Assembly: GCA_017302015.1 (NCBI GenBank)
Contig: JAFLEE010000001.1
Coordinates: 109,361 to 173,360 of the forward strand
From: Spirochaetota bacterium
GTDB taxonomy: Bacteria > Spirochaetota > UBA12135 > COTS27 > JAFLEE01
Direction: 5' to 3'
DNA: 64,000 nucleotides
How positions within the stretch are numbered: the first letter of the stretch is position 1; each line of letters opens with the position of its first letter. This document shows, one piece after another, positions 54,150 to 63,517 of the stretch. The position numbers and the translations under genes are program-made. Under the pieces are notes generated by a model. That model was not told where the DNA came from. It saw nothing but the letters and a program-made list of their open reading frames with translations, and did no database searches.

Positions 54150-55400
54150 TCATTCCACGGAAATGAACTTCGTTACATCCTTCACCCCGCCCTTCTTCCT
54201 CAAGGGCAGGACGACCCGATCGCGGAGACGGAACACGAGGCTGCGTTGTTCCACCGTGAAGAGACGCAGGAGCGGGCCCTGCCACGCCGCGGGAATCTTG
54301 TCGAAGGCCTTCTGGCGCTTGAGGAAGGCCACGGCTTGCACCCTGGCGTCGCGTTCGTTGGTGCGGAAGAGCGTGGCGAGGATTTTCCATCCCCAAGTTC
54401 CCGCGCCTCCGTCCTCCAGTTTGAGCCGGAAGCCCGTCAGGCCGAGGCCTATATTCGTGCCCGCGATGAAATAGCGGGCCTGGAATTGCAGGTCGGCCCG
54501 GCCGAAGGGGGCGACCTCCAGCCGCGCGCGTTCGAGGGTCAGGGAAAGGTCGAGGACCTTGAGGGCGCCGCGGGCCGAGGCCTCGACCCGGAAGCGGGCC
54601 GGCAGGGCGGGATGGTCGCGCACCAGCACCACCTGCGCCTGGTCGAACCGATCGAGGTAGGCGGCGAGGTTCAGGTTCGTCCATTTGCCCTCGGCCCGCA
54701 GGTTCACCTCGCGGGGTTGGGGCACACCCGGGGGGAAATTGCCCTTGAGGAGTTTTCCGTAGTTCGGGAGGTTCGTCACCAGCCGCCTCGCGGCCCGGCC
54801 CAGATCGGGGTCGCGGCAGCCCACGATCCTCGCGTCGAGTTCGAGGAAGGCATGGCTCCCGTACTCCAAGCGCAGGAGTTCGTAGCGCAGCGTTCCGGTC
54901 AGCGGCGTCAGCGCCACGGCGCTATGGAACGCCAGCGTGCCCCCCATGAATTCCTCGACCAAGGGGCCCCAGACTTCTACCCCCGTCTTGCCCCGCAGGC
55001 CGTCGCGCAGGGCCGCGAGGGCCCAAGGGGTGAGGCTGACGCCCGTGATCGACATCTCTTCCCGCAGCAGTCGGCCGCCCGAACCCCAGCGCGAAAGGGT
55101 CACCGCGTTCAGGTTCAAGAACGGGCTATCCTGCTTGCGGTCCATGGCCATGAGGCCTTCCACCCGCAGGGTCGGGTTGGTCAGGCTCCACGACTCGGTC
55201 ATGGAGAGGAAGCGCCATTGGGGCGGGAGATTGGTGGCCACGAGGTCGACGGCGGCGGAGAAGTCGGCCGCCTTCATCGGGGCGGGGCCCAAGGCGCCGA
55301 CGCGGGGCATCCCATGGTGGAGTTGGGCCAGGAGGGGAGAGGAAAAAGCGAGGATCCCCAGGAGGATCCGCCGCCACTGGCCGAGTTGAATTTGATGCAT
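54150..55400 (-). CDS. Secreted 416-residue protein of unknown function, coupled to sulfatase
   Basis: Signal peptide (RRILLGILAFSSPLLAQLHHG). The mature protein is rich in beta-strands and contains repeated SL-rich segments (VSLTPWALAALRDGL, LRYELLRLEYGSHAFLELDA, LDLSLTLERARLEVAPF), reminiscent of AsmA-like or lipid-transfer repeat proteins, but no firm family. The ATG has AAGGTG 6 nt upstream and lies only 5 nt beyond the sulfatase stop, so translation is coupled. It may be an envelope partner of the sulfatase operon. Confidence 0.65.
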   Translation of the reverse strand: MHQIQLGQWRRILLGILAFSSPLLAQLHHGMPRVGALGPAPMKAADFSAAVDLVATNLPPQWRFLSMTESWSLTNPTLRVEGLMAMDRKQDSPFLNLNAVTLSRWGSGGRLLREEMSITGVSLTPWALAALRDGLRGKTGVEVWGPLVEEFMGGTLAFHSAVALTPLTGTLRYELLRLEYGSHAFLELDARIVGCRDPDLGRAARRLVTNLPNYGKLLKGNFPPGVPQPREVNLRAEGKWTNLNLAAYLDRFDQAQVVLVRDHPALPARFRVEASARGALKVLDLSLTLERARLEVAPFGRADLQFQARYFIAGTNIGLGLTGFRLKLEDGGAGTWGWKILATLFRTNERDARVQAVAFLKRQKAFDKIPAAWQGPLLRLFTVEQRSLVFRLRDRVVLPLRKKGGVKDVTKFISVE

Positions 55401-55405
55401 GGGGT

Positions 55406-56821
55406 TCACCTTGCGGCCCTTTCGAGTTTTCTTCCCGGCGTCCCGAGCTGACGCCGCATCCAGGCCGATTCCGAGAGGATCGGATCCTTCAGGCGCGTGA
55501 GTTCGGCGAAGAGTTTTTTCTGGTATCGGGCGACGAGGGCCGCGTGGGCCTTGCCCACCGCCAGGTTCTTAAGCTCCCACGGATCGTCCTGCAAATCATA
55601 GAACTCGTCCACATCGGTGAGGTTCCAGACAAGTTTATAGCGCCGATCCCGGATCATGCGCTGGGAATAGAGCCCGAATTGCTGCCCGTGGTAGGTGGAG
55701 ACGACCGAGGCCGCGGCCTTCCCCCCGCGCCCCGTCATGCGGGCAAATAGCGAGGCGCCCTGGAAGGTATCGGGGATGGGAAGGCCCGCCGCTTCGAGGG
55801 CCGTCGGGCCCAAGTCGAGGTAATGGGAGGTGAACCCCCGATCGACGCTCCCCGCCTTGATCTTCCCGTCCCAACGGACGAGGAGCGGTACCCGCACGAT
55901 ATCGTCGTACATCACATAGTGCTTGTCCATCATGCGGTGGCTGCCGGCCATATCGCCGTGGTCGGCCGTGTAGATCGCCATCGTCTCGCCCATGGCCCCC
56001 GCTTCCTCCAGGAAGGAGAGCACGCGCCCCACGGCATCATCGACCTGGGAGATGACGGCGAAATACTGGGCCACGTACTGCGACCACTGCTTCCATCCCC
56101 AATCCTCCATCTCCCAATTGCGAAGTTGCTGCTTCTGGATATAGGGCTTATTCTTGAAGGCGTCTTTGAAGCTGCCCCAGGGTTCGAGGTCCTTCGCCTG
56201 GTACATCGAAGCGAACGGCTCGCTCGGGATGCAGGGCAGGTGGGGATGGGGAAAATCGAGGCGCACATGCCAGGGCTTCCCCGTCTCGAGCATGGGTTTG
56301 AGGGTTTGGATGCACGCGTCGGCCATGCGGTGCGTCCACGATCCCTCCAGGGGGCCGGGATCCACCGCGCCCAAGGCGGCGATCTTCCGCGGGTCGCTCC
56401 AATCCAAGGTCCCCCCGCGAAGGTAGGGGAAGCGGTTCTCAGGCACATATTCGTGGAACCCGTATTCGAGGGGGGTGCGGTCGGGGTGCACATGCCATTT
56501 ACCCAGATAGGCATTGCGATAGCCCGCCTCGGCGAGCGCCGTGGTCCATAGGGGCCGATCGGGCTCGAAGAGCGCGACGGCCTGGCCGCTGCGGTAATTG
56601 GTGACGCCCCCGTGCCGCTCCGGCGTCTGGGAGCAGAGGAGGCTCTGCCGCGCGGGGCAGCAGAGGGGAATGGGGGTGAACGCTTTCTCGAACCGCATGC
56701 CGCTCTCGGCGAGGCGGTCTAAGTTCGGGGTCTTCACCCGGCCCGCGCTGGTGTGGCCCATGGAGTCGTATCGGTGCTGGTCGACGTTGATGAAGAGGAA
56801 ATTGGGAGTTCGGCTTGGCAT
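55406..56821 (-). CDS. Sulfatase without signal peptide
   Basis: 471 residues. N-terminus NFLFINVDQHRYDS carries the metal-site Asp. The formylglycine motif is C54-C-P-A-R within PLCCPARQSLLCS. GKWHVHPDRTPLEYGF and TADHGDMAGSHRM follow. No signal peptide with this start, chosen for AGGAG 8 nt upstream; the upstream frame lacks one. A cytoplasmic sulfatase would act on imported sulfated sugars, unlike the Tat-signal sulfatase at 28253. Coupled to the downstream 54150 gene. Divergent from the GH20 gene. Substrate unknown. Confidence 0.88.
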   Translation of the reverse strand: MPSRTPNFLFINVDQHRYDSMGHTSAGRVKTPNLDRLAESGMRFEKAFTPIPLCCPARQSLLCSQTPERHGGVTNYRSGQAVALFEPDRPLWTTALAEAGYRNAYLGKWHVHPDRTPLEYGFHEYVPENRFPYLRGGTLDWSDPRKIAALGAVDPGPLEGSWTHRMADACIQTLKPMLETGKPWHVRLDFPHPHLPCIPSEPFASMYQAKDLEPWGSFKDAFKNKPYIQKQQLRNWEMEDWGWKQWSQYVAQYFAVISQVDDAVGRVLSFLEEAGAMGETMAIYTADHGDMAGSHRMMDKHYVMYDDIVRVPLLVRWDGKIKAGSVDRGFTSHYLDLGPTALEAAGLPIPDTFQGASLFARMTGRGGKAAASVVSTYHGQQFGLYSQRMIRDRRYKLVWNLTDVDEFYDLQDDPWELKNLAVGKAHAALVARYQKKLFAELTRLKDPILSESAWMRRQLGTPGRKLERAAR

Positions 56822-56998
56822 GGCGTGGACTCCTGATCGCGGCGTTCGAGGGGTCTCGGCGTCGGTGGGCCCATTATGACACGGCCGCCGCGGTGCGTGG
56901 GATTTCCCGCGCTCGGTCGTCGCCGCCTCGCCGGGCCCCCCGTTAAGAACACCAAAGCCCCGTAAAAAAACCATAAGCCATGACCACGCAATGGCGCG

Positions 56999-57004
56999 TA
57001 AAAT
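56999..57004 (+). promoter_or_regulatory. -10-like box of the GH20 gene
   Basis: TAAAAT (5 of 6 matches), 28 bp before the ATG at 57033, in the 211-bp divergent region with the sulfatase. No good -35. Confidence 0.3.
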
Positions 57005-57032
57005 AGAGGAATCTCACCCGCCGGAGCCATCC

Positions 57033-59918
57033 ATGGATCCCCTTCGCCGCGCTTTCTCCCCGATCCGCCCCGTCCCCCTCTTCCTCGCCGCTCTGTTGGC
57101 CATCGCCCCGGTCTTCCCGTCCTTCGTGGAAGAGGGCATGACCACCCTCGAGGCCGCCTCGGACACCGCCTCCCTCCATGTCGGCGCGGAACGCGTCATC
57201 GTCGCCGCCGACTTCTATTCGGCTACGTCCCAATGGGGGAACCTCTTCCCCCGGACCGGGTCCATCTCCTCCAAATTCGAGAAAAACGGCGCGCTCCTCA
57301 CACTCTTTTTGGGCGACACGCTCAGTAACCGCGCGGTGCAGCGTTTTACGGTGCGTAGCAACGGGGCCCGCTTGGAATTGGAGGCGACCTTCGCCCCGAG
57401 CGAGGTGGCGAAAATCGCCGTATGGGATCTCTTCCTCTCCCGCAGCCTCTTCGCCCAGGCGACGGTGAAGTGCCCCGGCGCCCCGAATCGCGTCCTCGAC
57501 ACGAACCGGTGGGAGGCCATCTTCGTCGACGAAGTCTCGCTCCATACCGAGGCCGGCGATTGGCGCTTCGTCCTCACCGGGGACAAGGGCGTGAAATGGA
57601 AGTTGCGCTCCGTCTGCGACCGGAAATGGGGCGTCCCCGACAAGCAAACCTTCGATTTCCTCTACCAATTCGAGGGCATCCCGCCCGAGGGGATGAAATT
57701 ATCCCTAACGGTCGATATCGAGTACGTGCCCGAGCCGGGTTGGCTCGGCATCCTCCAGAAGCGGGCCGACGACCGCGCCGCCGACTTCTTCCGCGGACTC
57801 GGGCGCCGATACGGCGCGCCTTCCAAGCCCGAGACGACCCAGACGGCGGAACTCGCCGCCCGGGCCGCCAAACGTTCCGCCGAACTGAGCGAAGATCGCA
57901 CCGATCCCCGCGCCCCGACCCTCATCCCCCTCCCCAAGAAGATGGCCATCGGCAAGGGCGCCTTCTCCTTCCGCGAACATCCGACGGTCCTCTGCGCCCA
58001 TGAGGGCGCCTATTCCCTCCTCGCCGAAGACCTCGCCGCACGCGGGCTCGTTCTCACCCGCGCCGCCCCGGGCGCCAAGGCCGCCATCACCCTCGTATTG
58101 GCCTCCGAGCCCGCCTCGGCCTCCCTCGCCCGTGCCCGCGGCCTTAAGCTCGGCGATCTCGCCGGGAAGAAGGAAGCTTACCTGCTTTCCGTGGGGACAG
58201 AATCGATCCTCGTGCTCGGCGCCGACCTCGCGGGCCTCGTCCATGGCGTCCAATCCCTGCGCCAACTCCTGCGCCCTAGCGCCTCCGGCACCGAGGCGCC
58301 GGTCGTGGAGATCTCCGACTCGCCCGATCTGGCCTTCCGGGGTTTTTACCTCGAGGGCGCGGGCACCATCGTGGGCACCGAAGATTTCCGCCGCCTGCTC
58401 CGCAACACCTATTCGCGCTTCCACGCCAATGCGGTAATGGCCGAACTCCGCTGGTCCCAGATCCAATGGAAATCCCACCCCGAAATTTCCGGCCCCAAGG
58501 CCCGGCCCCTCACCGACCTGGCCGCCGCCGCGAAGGAGGCCGAGAGCCTCGGGATCGAGTTCATCCCCGCCATCTTCTCCTACGGGAAGGTCAGCGACAT
58601 CCTGAAGTCCCATCCCGAGATCGCGGAGGATCCCGCTTGGAAGAAGAAAGGGGACGCCTGGTGCCCCAATAACGAAGCGACCTACGCCCTCTTTTTCGAT
58701 CTCCTGAAGGAGATCGTGGAGGCCACGGGCTGCAAGCGCGTGCATATCGGCCACGATGAGATCATGGGCATGGCGCTCTGCCCGGCCTGCAAGGCCGTCC
58801 CGGCGGACGAACTCTTCGCCCGCGACATCAACCGCATCGCGGATTGGCTCTCCGCGAAGCGGGTCGGCGCCATGATCTGGGGCGATTTCCTCCTCGAAAA
58901 CAAGCGATGGGTTCCCCTCGGCGTCGCCGCGGCCAATAGCGCCAATCCCCAGTACGGCAACCATATCGTGCATCCCGCCGTGGGGAAGATCCGCAAGGAC
59001 GTCGTCATCTGCGATTGGCAGTATGCCGTGAGCCGGGAGTACCCCTCATTCAAGCATTTCGCCGATGCCGGCTACCCGGTCATCGGTTGCCCCTGGCACC
59101 TTTCCGCCAATAATACGGGTACGGCGAGGGCCATCGGCGCCATCAAACAAGCCGGGGTCCTCGTCACCGATTGGGGCTTCCTGGGCCCACGGGCCACCGG
59201 GGGCGTTTCCATCCTCGGCGTGACCCACTCCTGGAACCTCGCCCAGCCCGACACCGAAACGCTCGCCTGGGATGCGTCGGCCGTGCTGGCGGCGAGTCTC
59301 CTGCCCCAAGATCGCCCCTCCCGGCGTTTCGGGGCCCGCCAGGTTCCCATCGACCTCGGTCGTGCGGCGCAAAAGGCCCTCACGGGCGACCCCAATGCCT
59401 GGTTCGGCTTGGGGACGCGCCATGATTTGGCCTGGCTCCCCACGGGGGACCAGAATTTCTTCGGTTCCCAATTCCGCATCGGGCCCAAGGCCGTCGTCAT
59501 CGACGCGGCGTCCAAGGCGTCCCCGGCCATCGCGGTGGGCCGCAAGGCGAAGAGCCTCGTCTTCCTCCACGCCCTCCAAGTGGAAAGCCTCGCCATCGGG
59601 GCCCGCGCGTACGCGCTCTACGTGCTTCGCCGCGCCGACGGGAGCGTCGTCAACCTCCAAGTCAACCATCGCAACGCCGTCCATTGGTTCTCCAAGACGC
59701 CGCGGAAGAACCCATGGGGCACCTTCAATTACGCCCACACGTGGGATGCCCTACTCGCCTGGGAAGGCGCCACCCGCAGCGGGGAATCGGTGAACCTGCA
59801 GGCCTGGGAATGGGTCAATCCGCTCCCCGAGGTTCCCATCGTCTCCGTCGAGGCGAAACTAGACCCGTTCGATCCCGGAGTGCAGCTCGGCCTCGTGGCC
59901 CTCACGGCGGTGGAATAG
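57033..59918 (+). CDS. Glycoside hydrolase family 20-like beta-N-acetylhexosaminidase
   Basis: 961 residues. Signal peptide (VPLFLAALLAIAPVFPSF). A beta-domain of about 250 residues is followed by a GH20b-type alpha/beta domain (about 300-430, LIPLPKKMAIGKGAFSF) and the TIM barrel from about 440. The catalytic Asp-Glu pair is in HIGHDEIMG (near 574-575). A C-terminal beta-domain ends the protein. It should release terminal N-acetylglucosamine or N-acetylgalactosamine by substrate-assisted catalysis, probably in the periplasm or at the surface. GGAG 6 nt before the ATG. Confidence 0.86.
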   Translation: MDPLRRAFSPIRPVPLFLAALLAIAPVFPSFVEEGMTTLEAASDTASLHVGAERVIVAADFYSATSQWGNLFPRTGSISSKFEKNGALLTLFLGDTLSNRAVQRFTVRSNGARLELEATFAPSEVAKIAVWDLFLSRSLFAQATVKCPGAPNRVLDTNRWEAIFVDEVSLHTEAGDWRFVLTGDKGVKWKLRSVCDRKWGVPDKQTFDFLYQFEGIPPEGMKLSLTVDIEYVPEPGWLGILQKRADDRAADFFRGLGRRYGAPSKPETTQTAELAARAAKRSAELSEDRTDPRAPTLIPLPKKMAIGKGAFSFREHPTVLCAHEGAYSLLAEDLAARGLVLTRAAPGAKAAITLVLASEPASASLARARGLKLGDLAGKKEAYLLSVGTESILVLGADLAGLVHGVQSLRQLLRPSASGTEAPVVEISDSPDLAFRGFYLEGAGTIVGTEDFRRLLRNTYSRFHANAVMAELRWSQIQWKSHPEISGPKARPLTDLAAAAKEAESLGIEFIPAIFSYGKVSDILKSHPEIAEDPAWKKKGDAWCPNNEATYALFFDLLKEIVEATGCKRVHIGHDEIMGMALCPACKAVPADELFARDINRIADWLSAKRVGAMIWGDFLLENKRWVPLGVAAANSANPQYGNHIVHPAVGKIRKDVVICDWQYAVSREYPSFKHFADAGYPVIGCPWHLSANNTGTARAIGAIKQAGVLVTDWGFLGPRATGGVSILGVTHSWNLAQPDTETLAWDASAVLAASLLPQDRPSRRFGARQVPIDLGRAAQKALTGDPNAWFGLGTRHDLAWLPTGDQNFFGSQFRIGPKAVVIDAASKASPAIAVGRKAKSLVFLHALQVESLAIGARAYALYVLRRADGSVVNLQVNHRNAVHWFSKTPRKNPWGTFNYAHTWDALLAWEGATRSGESVNLQAWEWVNPLPEVPIVSVEAKLDPFDPGVQLGLVALTAVE

Positions 59919-60002
59919 CGCCCCACCCGCGCGCCGGCTCCGGGGAATCTGCGCTATTTATCGAAAAGAAGGGTAATATGGCGCGACTTCCCTGGAGTGC
60001 CC

Positions 60003-60500
60003 ATGCCTGCAAATCATGCTCCCTACGCCTTCTGCCTATCCGCGTGGAGGAGCCACGGCGCGGCCTACCGCTTCTTCAAGAAATTCCCCCAATTCGAGCA
60101 CCAGAAGGTGAAGGAAATCGAGGAAACCCTGCGCCAGGGCGGCGGCGCGGCCCCCGAAGCCGACGGGGAAGTTTCCCTCTTCGAGGTCCACGTCGCCGGC
60201 GGCCAACTCAACCAGCTCCTCGGGGGCACCGGCCCGGCCGAGAACACCACGCGCCACGAGTTCATGACCCAGGCTCTCGACAATAAGCTCGACGACAAGA
60301 AGCAGCTCTATTGGACCGCCGGCATGCTCCAGGGCCGCCCCACCCTCCACCTCATCGGCCGCACCAAGAAGGGCATGGATGATTTCCACAAGGCTCTGGT
60401 GCGCCAGGCCAAGACCGACGATTGGGACGGCACCCTCCACGACTGGGCGTCCTGCCTCAAGACGCTCGGGTTCAAGGCCATTGCCGACCCGTCTTATTGA
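60003..60500 (+). CDS. Small conserved-looking soluble protein, unrecognised
   Basis: 165 residues, no signal peptide or membrane segment. Charged, alpha/beta sequence with a short motif HDWASCLKTLGFKAI at the C-terminus and a NKLDDKKQLYWTAGM segment. GGAG 5 nt before the ATG and a TAATAT -10-like box at 59974-59979 support a real gene with its own promoter. It follows GH20 by 84 bp. Function unknown; no link to carbohydrate metabolism is visible in the protein. Confidence 0.72.
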   Translation: MPANHAPYAFCLSAWRSHGAAYRFFKKFPQFEHQKVKEIEETLRQGGGAAPEADGEVSLFEVHVAGGQLNQLLGGTGPAENTTRHEFMTQALDNKLDDKKQLYWTAGMLQGRPTLHLIGRTKKGMDDFHKALVRQAKTDDWDGTLHDWASCLKTLGFKAIADPSY

Positions 60501-60509
60501 GCGCGCCCC

Positions 60510-60552
60510 CCGATCGGGCGATGGGACCCTGCGCGAGGGTCCCCGCGATCGG
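60510..60552. terminator. Nested hairpin between convergent genes
   Basis: Inner arms GGGACCC (60523-60529) and GGGTCCC (60537-60543), perfect over 7 bp with a 7-nt loop. Outer arms CCGATCG (60510-60516) and CGATCGG (60546-60552), also perfect. Lies between stops at 60500 (+) and 60576 (-). No T tract. Confidence 0.55.
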
Positions 60553-60575
60553 TCATTCCCCCGCGGCGCCCGCCA

Positions 60576-63497
60576 TCACTCCATCACGAAAGCGGCCTCG
60601 ACCCAATCGCCGCACACCGGGGCGCCCTGGGATTCGACGATCAATTTGATCGTCCGTACGCCCTCCAGAGGAAGTTGGAAAGCTTCGCCCTTGTCGCCGG
60701 CCTTCATCCACGGCGTCTCCAATCCAACGCTCTGATCGAGGCGGATGGAAAACTTCGCCGAGCCCGAGCCGACGCTGGCGGAATCGACCCCCGCGCGCCC
60801 TTCGAGGCGCTTGGCCCCGGGGGGCACGGCGAACACCATGGTGCCCGCGCCCCACACGGTGAGCCCGTGGCGGAAGCGGGTGCGGTCCAGGACGAGGTAA
60901 TCGCCCTTCCATGTCTCGTCCCGCCGCCAGGCGAGATCGAGGGCGCCCACCGCGTAGGGCAGGGTCGCGCCCTTCACCGTCGTCGCTGAAACCCACTCGG
61001 ATTCCGACAACCAGGCGCGTGCGGGCCCCTTTTCCGGGTTGGAGACCCGGTCGTAGGGCGCCTGGGGGGAACCGATGCGGCAGACGAAGGTGCTCACGCT
61101 GCGCGGCGGGAGTTCCAGGGCGAATCCGCTCTCCGACACCGAGTCGATCTCCCGCTCGGTGAATTGGGTCTGCTCCGTCGTCGTGGCGAGGAGGCCCCGG
61201 GCGCCCAGCGCCGCCCTGGGCACCGAGAAATCCACGGCGACGGGGGTACGACGCGGGTTGCTGAGCACGGCGATGAGGCGCCTTCCGTTCTGCACCGCGC
61301 TCACGGGGAGGTCGCCGTGGCTGCGCGCGCCGATGCGCTGCGACCCCGGGGGCATGTATTTCCAGAACATGCGCGCCGTATAGAATTGCGGGCGGCGCTC
61401 CTCGTCGGCCCGGAGGCCCTTCACGAGGCCCCACGAACTGGGGATCACGATCTCGGTCTCGCCGATGGAATCCCAGGCCTTCCAGAAATAGAACCGGCTC
61501 ACCCCGCCGTCGAGGAGTTGGTGGAGGTCCCGCGCGAGGCGGAACGCCCCCTCGTAGGTGGAGAGCGGCCCGTGCCAGCGGTTGGGGAAGAAATTCCACG
61601 GCCCGATGCCGTGGGGGGCGCCGTACTCCAGCATCCATAATTCCCGCGGCATCCCGCCCTCCAAGGGATGGATCACCTCATCCCACAGGCGCAGGAGGTT
61701 GGGGCGGACGAGGGGAACCCCCGAGGCGTAATCCTCCAGGCCGATGACCGGGGCCGTCTCGCCGCAGGCCTTGAGGTAGGCGCGGGTGTAGAGGGCGCCC
61801 GTCTCGTAGAGGTCGGGCATGCTCGTCATCTCCATGCTCTGGCCGCCCGTCGCGATGACGTAGGGCCCCACGATCGGGAGGAGGAACCCGTGCTGCCTCG
61901 CCAAACGCTGGGTGGTGGCGCAGATGGCGGCGACGGTGTCGGGATGGAAGGACGGCTCCCAAACCGGCACGGCGTGGGTGGGTTCCAGGCCCTCCTCGCG
62001 CAGGAGCCTCAGGAAGGCGACCCAGGTCTCGGCGATCTCATCCACCTGGTGGGTCTGGGCCCGGGTGGCGGGGTCGTTCGCCACGTGCCAGGGCGCGTAG
62101 CTCGAGCAGCGCACGCCGAAGCGGAACCCCTCTTCGCGCACATACTTGAGGAAGGCGACGAAATTGGAGATCTCGGGCCGGGACCGCCATTGGGCGCGGT
62201 ACTTGTCCATATCCATCGAACGGGGATCGCTATTGTCGTTCGTCGGTTCGAGGACGCTCAAGTTCCCGAAGTCGAAATCGAAATGGGTCAGGCCGGCCTC
62301 CCGCATCTCCGCGAGCATGGGCGCGAAGAGCACCCGGCGTTCTTCGGCGTTGGTGAAGAAGCGCCGCGCGGCGTAGGTGCAGGCGCCGAAGCCGGTGAGC
62401 ACCTGCCCCTTGGCCGAGGGGTCGAGTTCCACCGCGTAGCGCTTTTCCCCGGCGACCAGGGCGACCCCGGCCAAGCGGACCGGATCATCGAAACGCATGC
62501 GGAAGACGCGGAGTTGGATCACCGGGGTTTCCCCCAGGTCGAGGGCCCCGCCGAAATCGTCGAGGAGGATCCGAAAGCGCCCCTGGGGATCGGTCGCCCC
62601 CGGGATGCGCAATTGGCGCGAGGGCTTCGCCCGATCCGTCACCTCCACGATCCAGGCGCCGCGCCCCTTGGCGCTGCCCGCGAACACCGGGGTCTCGCGG
62701 AGTTCCGCCTTTGGGACCGTCTTTTCGAAGAGCACCAGCGATGCGAGGGGATCCGTGGCGGGCGCCGCCTCGGATTTCGGCGGCGCCTCCAGGGGCGCGG
62801 TGGACAGGAAGAAATCATCCAAGGCCCCCTGGAGGGGATAGGCCGGCGCGCCCCCGACGCGATTGGCCATGCGCCCGAGCACCAGGGGCGCGGGGCAGGA
62901 AAGGAGTTCCGTCAGCGGCGCGGTGCCCGGCCGTTCCACCTGGAAGGGCCCCTTGGCCACCCGCTCCCCGCCGAACCAGATGGCGCAATCGCCCCGGAGG
63001 AAGGTGATCGTCACGCGCGTCCATTGGCGAGGGGGCAATTCGCGGTCGGAGAAGATCTGCTGCCATTCGCCCTGGGCGCCCTTGGCGGAGAACTCCAATT
63101 TCCCTTCCGGCCGCGTATTGACCTTGTATTGGATGCGCTCGGGCGAGGCGCTGCGGTCGCCCTTCCACACGATGCCCCGATGGTCGCCATGGCCCTCGGG
63201 ATAGATCCAGAACCCGATCGCGAGGGATTCGCGGGCGTCATTGAGGGGGTGGTGGGGGATGACGACCGCTTCCGCCACATCGCCGGTGAAGTAGATGGCG
63301 TTTCCCGCCACCCCGCGCGCCCACAAGGGGCCGCGGCCCGTGAGCACGCCGGCGCTTAGGTCGAGCCCCGGGAGCGCGAGATTCGACCCCTGTACCTGGT
63401 TGAAATCGAGCCGGATCTCGCGGCCCTGGGCGGCGGCGAGGGGAACGAGAAAGAAAAGGACCCAGGCCAAGGTCCGGTAGGATGATCGAGTCTTCAT
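60576..63497 (-). CDS. Secreted LamG / GH30-like glycosidase with NPCBM-like C-terminus
   Basis: 973 residues. Signal peptide MKTRSSYRTLAWVLFFLVPLAAA. A LamG domain spans about 25-240. A barrel beginning GQVLTGFGACTYAARRFF (GFGG-like GH30 entry) runs from about 365 to 680, with Glu in VWEPSF (near 513) and Glu in WMLEYG (near 622) as the likely acid/base and nucleophile. A GH30-type beta-domain follows, then a C-terminal NPCBM-like domain (SESEWVSATTVKGATLPYAV, RFRHGLTVWGAGTMVF). GGAGG 8 nt before the ATG. Directly downstream of a LacI regulator (20 bp). Substrate uncertain. Confidence 0.8.
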   Translation of the reverse strand: MKTRSSYRTLAWVLFFLVPLAAAQGREIRLDFNQVQGSNLALPGLDLSAGVLTGRGPLWARGVAGNAIYFTGDVAEAVVIPHHPLNDARESLAIGFWIYPEGHGDHRGIVWKGDRSASPERIQYKVNTRPEGKLEFSAKGAQGEWQQIFSDRELPPRQWTRVTITFLRGDCAIWFGGERVAKGPFQVERPGTAPLTELLSCPAPLVLGRMANRVGGAPAYPLQGALDDFFLSTAPLEAPPKSEAAPATDPLASLVLFEKTVPKAELRETPVFAGSAKGRGAWIVEVTDRAKPSRQLRIPGATDPQGRFRILLDDFGGALDLGETPVIQLRVFRMRFDDPVRLAGVALVAGEKRYAVELDPSAKGQVLTGFGACTYAARRFFTNAEERRVLFAPMLAEMREAGLTHFDFDFGNLSVLEPTNDNSDPRSMDMDKYRAQWRSRPEISNFVAFLKYVREEGFRFGVRCSSYAPWHVANDPATRAQTHQVDEIAETWVAFLRLLREEGLEPTHAVPVWEPSFHPDTVAAICATTQRLARQHGFLLPIVGPYVIATGGQSMEMTSMPDLYETGALYTRAYLKACGETAPVIGLEDYASGVPLVRPNLLRLWDEVIHPLEGGMPRELWMLEYGAPHGIGPWNFFPNRWHGPLSTYEGAFRLARDLHQLLDGGVSRFYFWKAWDSIGETEIVIPSSWGLVKGLRADEERRPQFYTARMFWKYMPPGSQRIGARSHGDLPVSAVQNGRRLIAVLSNPRRTPVAVDFSVPRAALGARGLLATTTEQTQFTEREIDSVSESGFALELPPRSVSTFVCRIGSPQAPYDRVSNPEKGPARAWLSESEWVSATTVKGATLPYAVGALDLAWRRDETWKGDYLVLDRTRFRHGLTVWGAGTMVFAVPPGAKRLEGRAGVDSASVGSGSAKFSIRLDQSVGLETPWMKAGDKGEAFQLPLEGVRTIKLIVESQGAPVCGDWVEAAFVME

Positions 63498-63517
63498 GGG
63501 CGGTTCCTCCAAGATTT

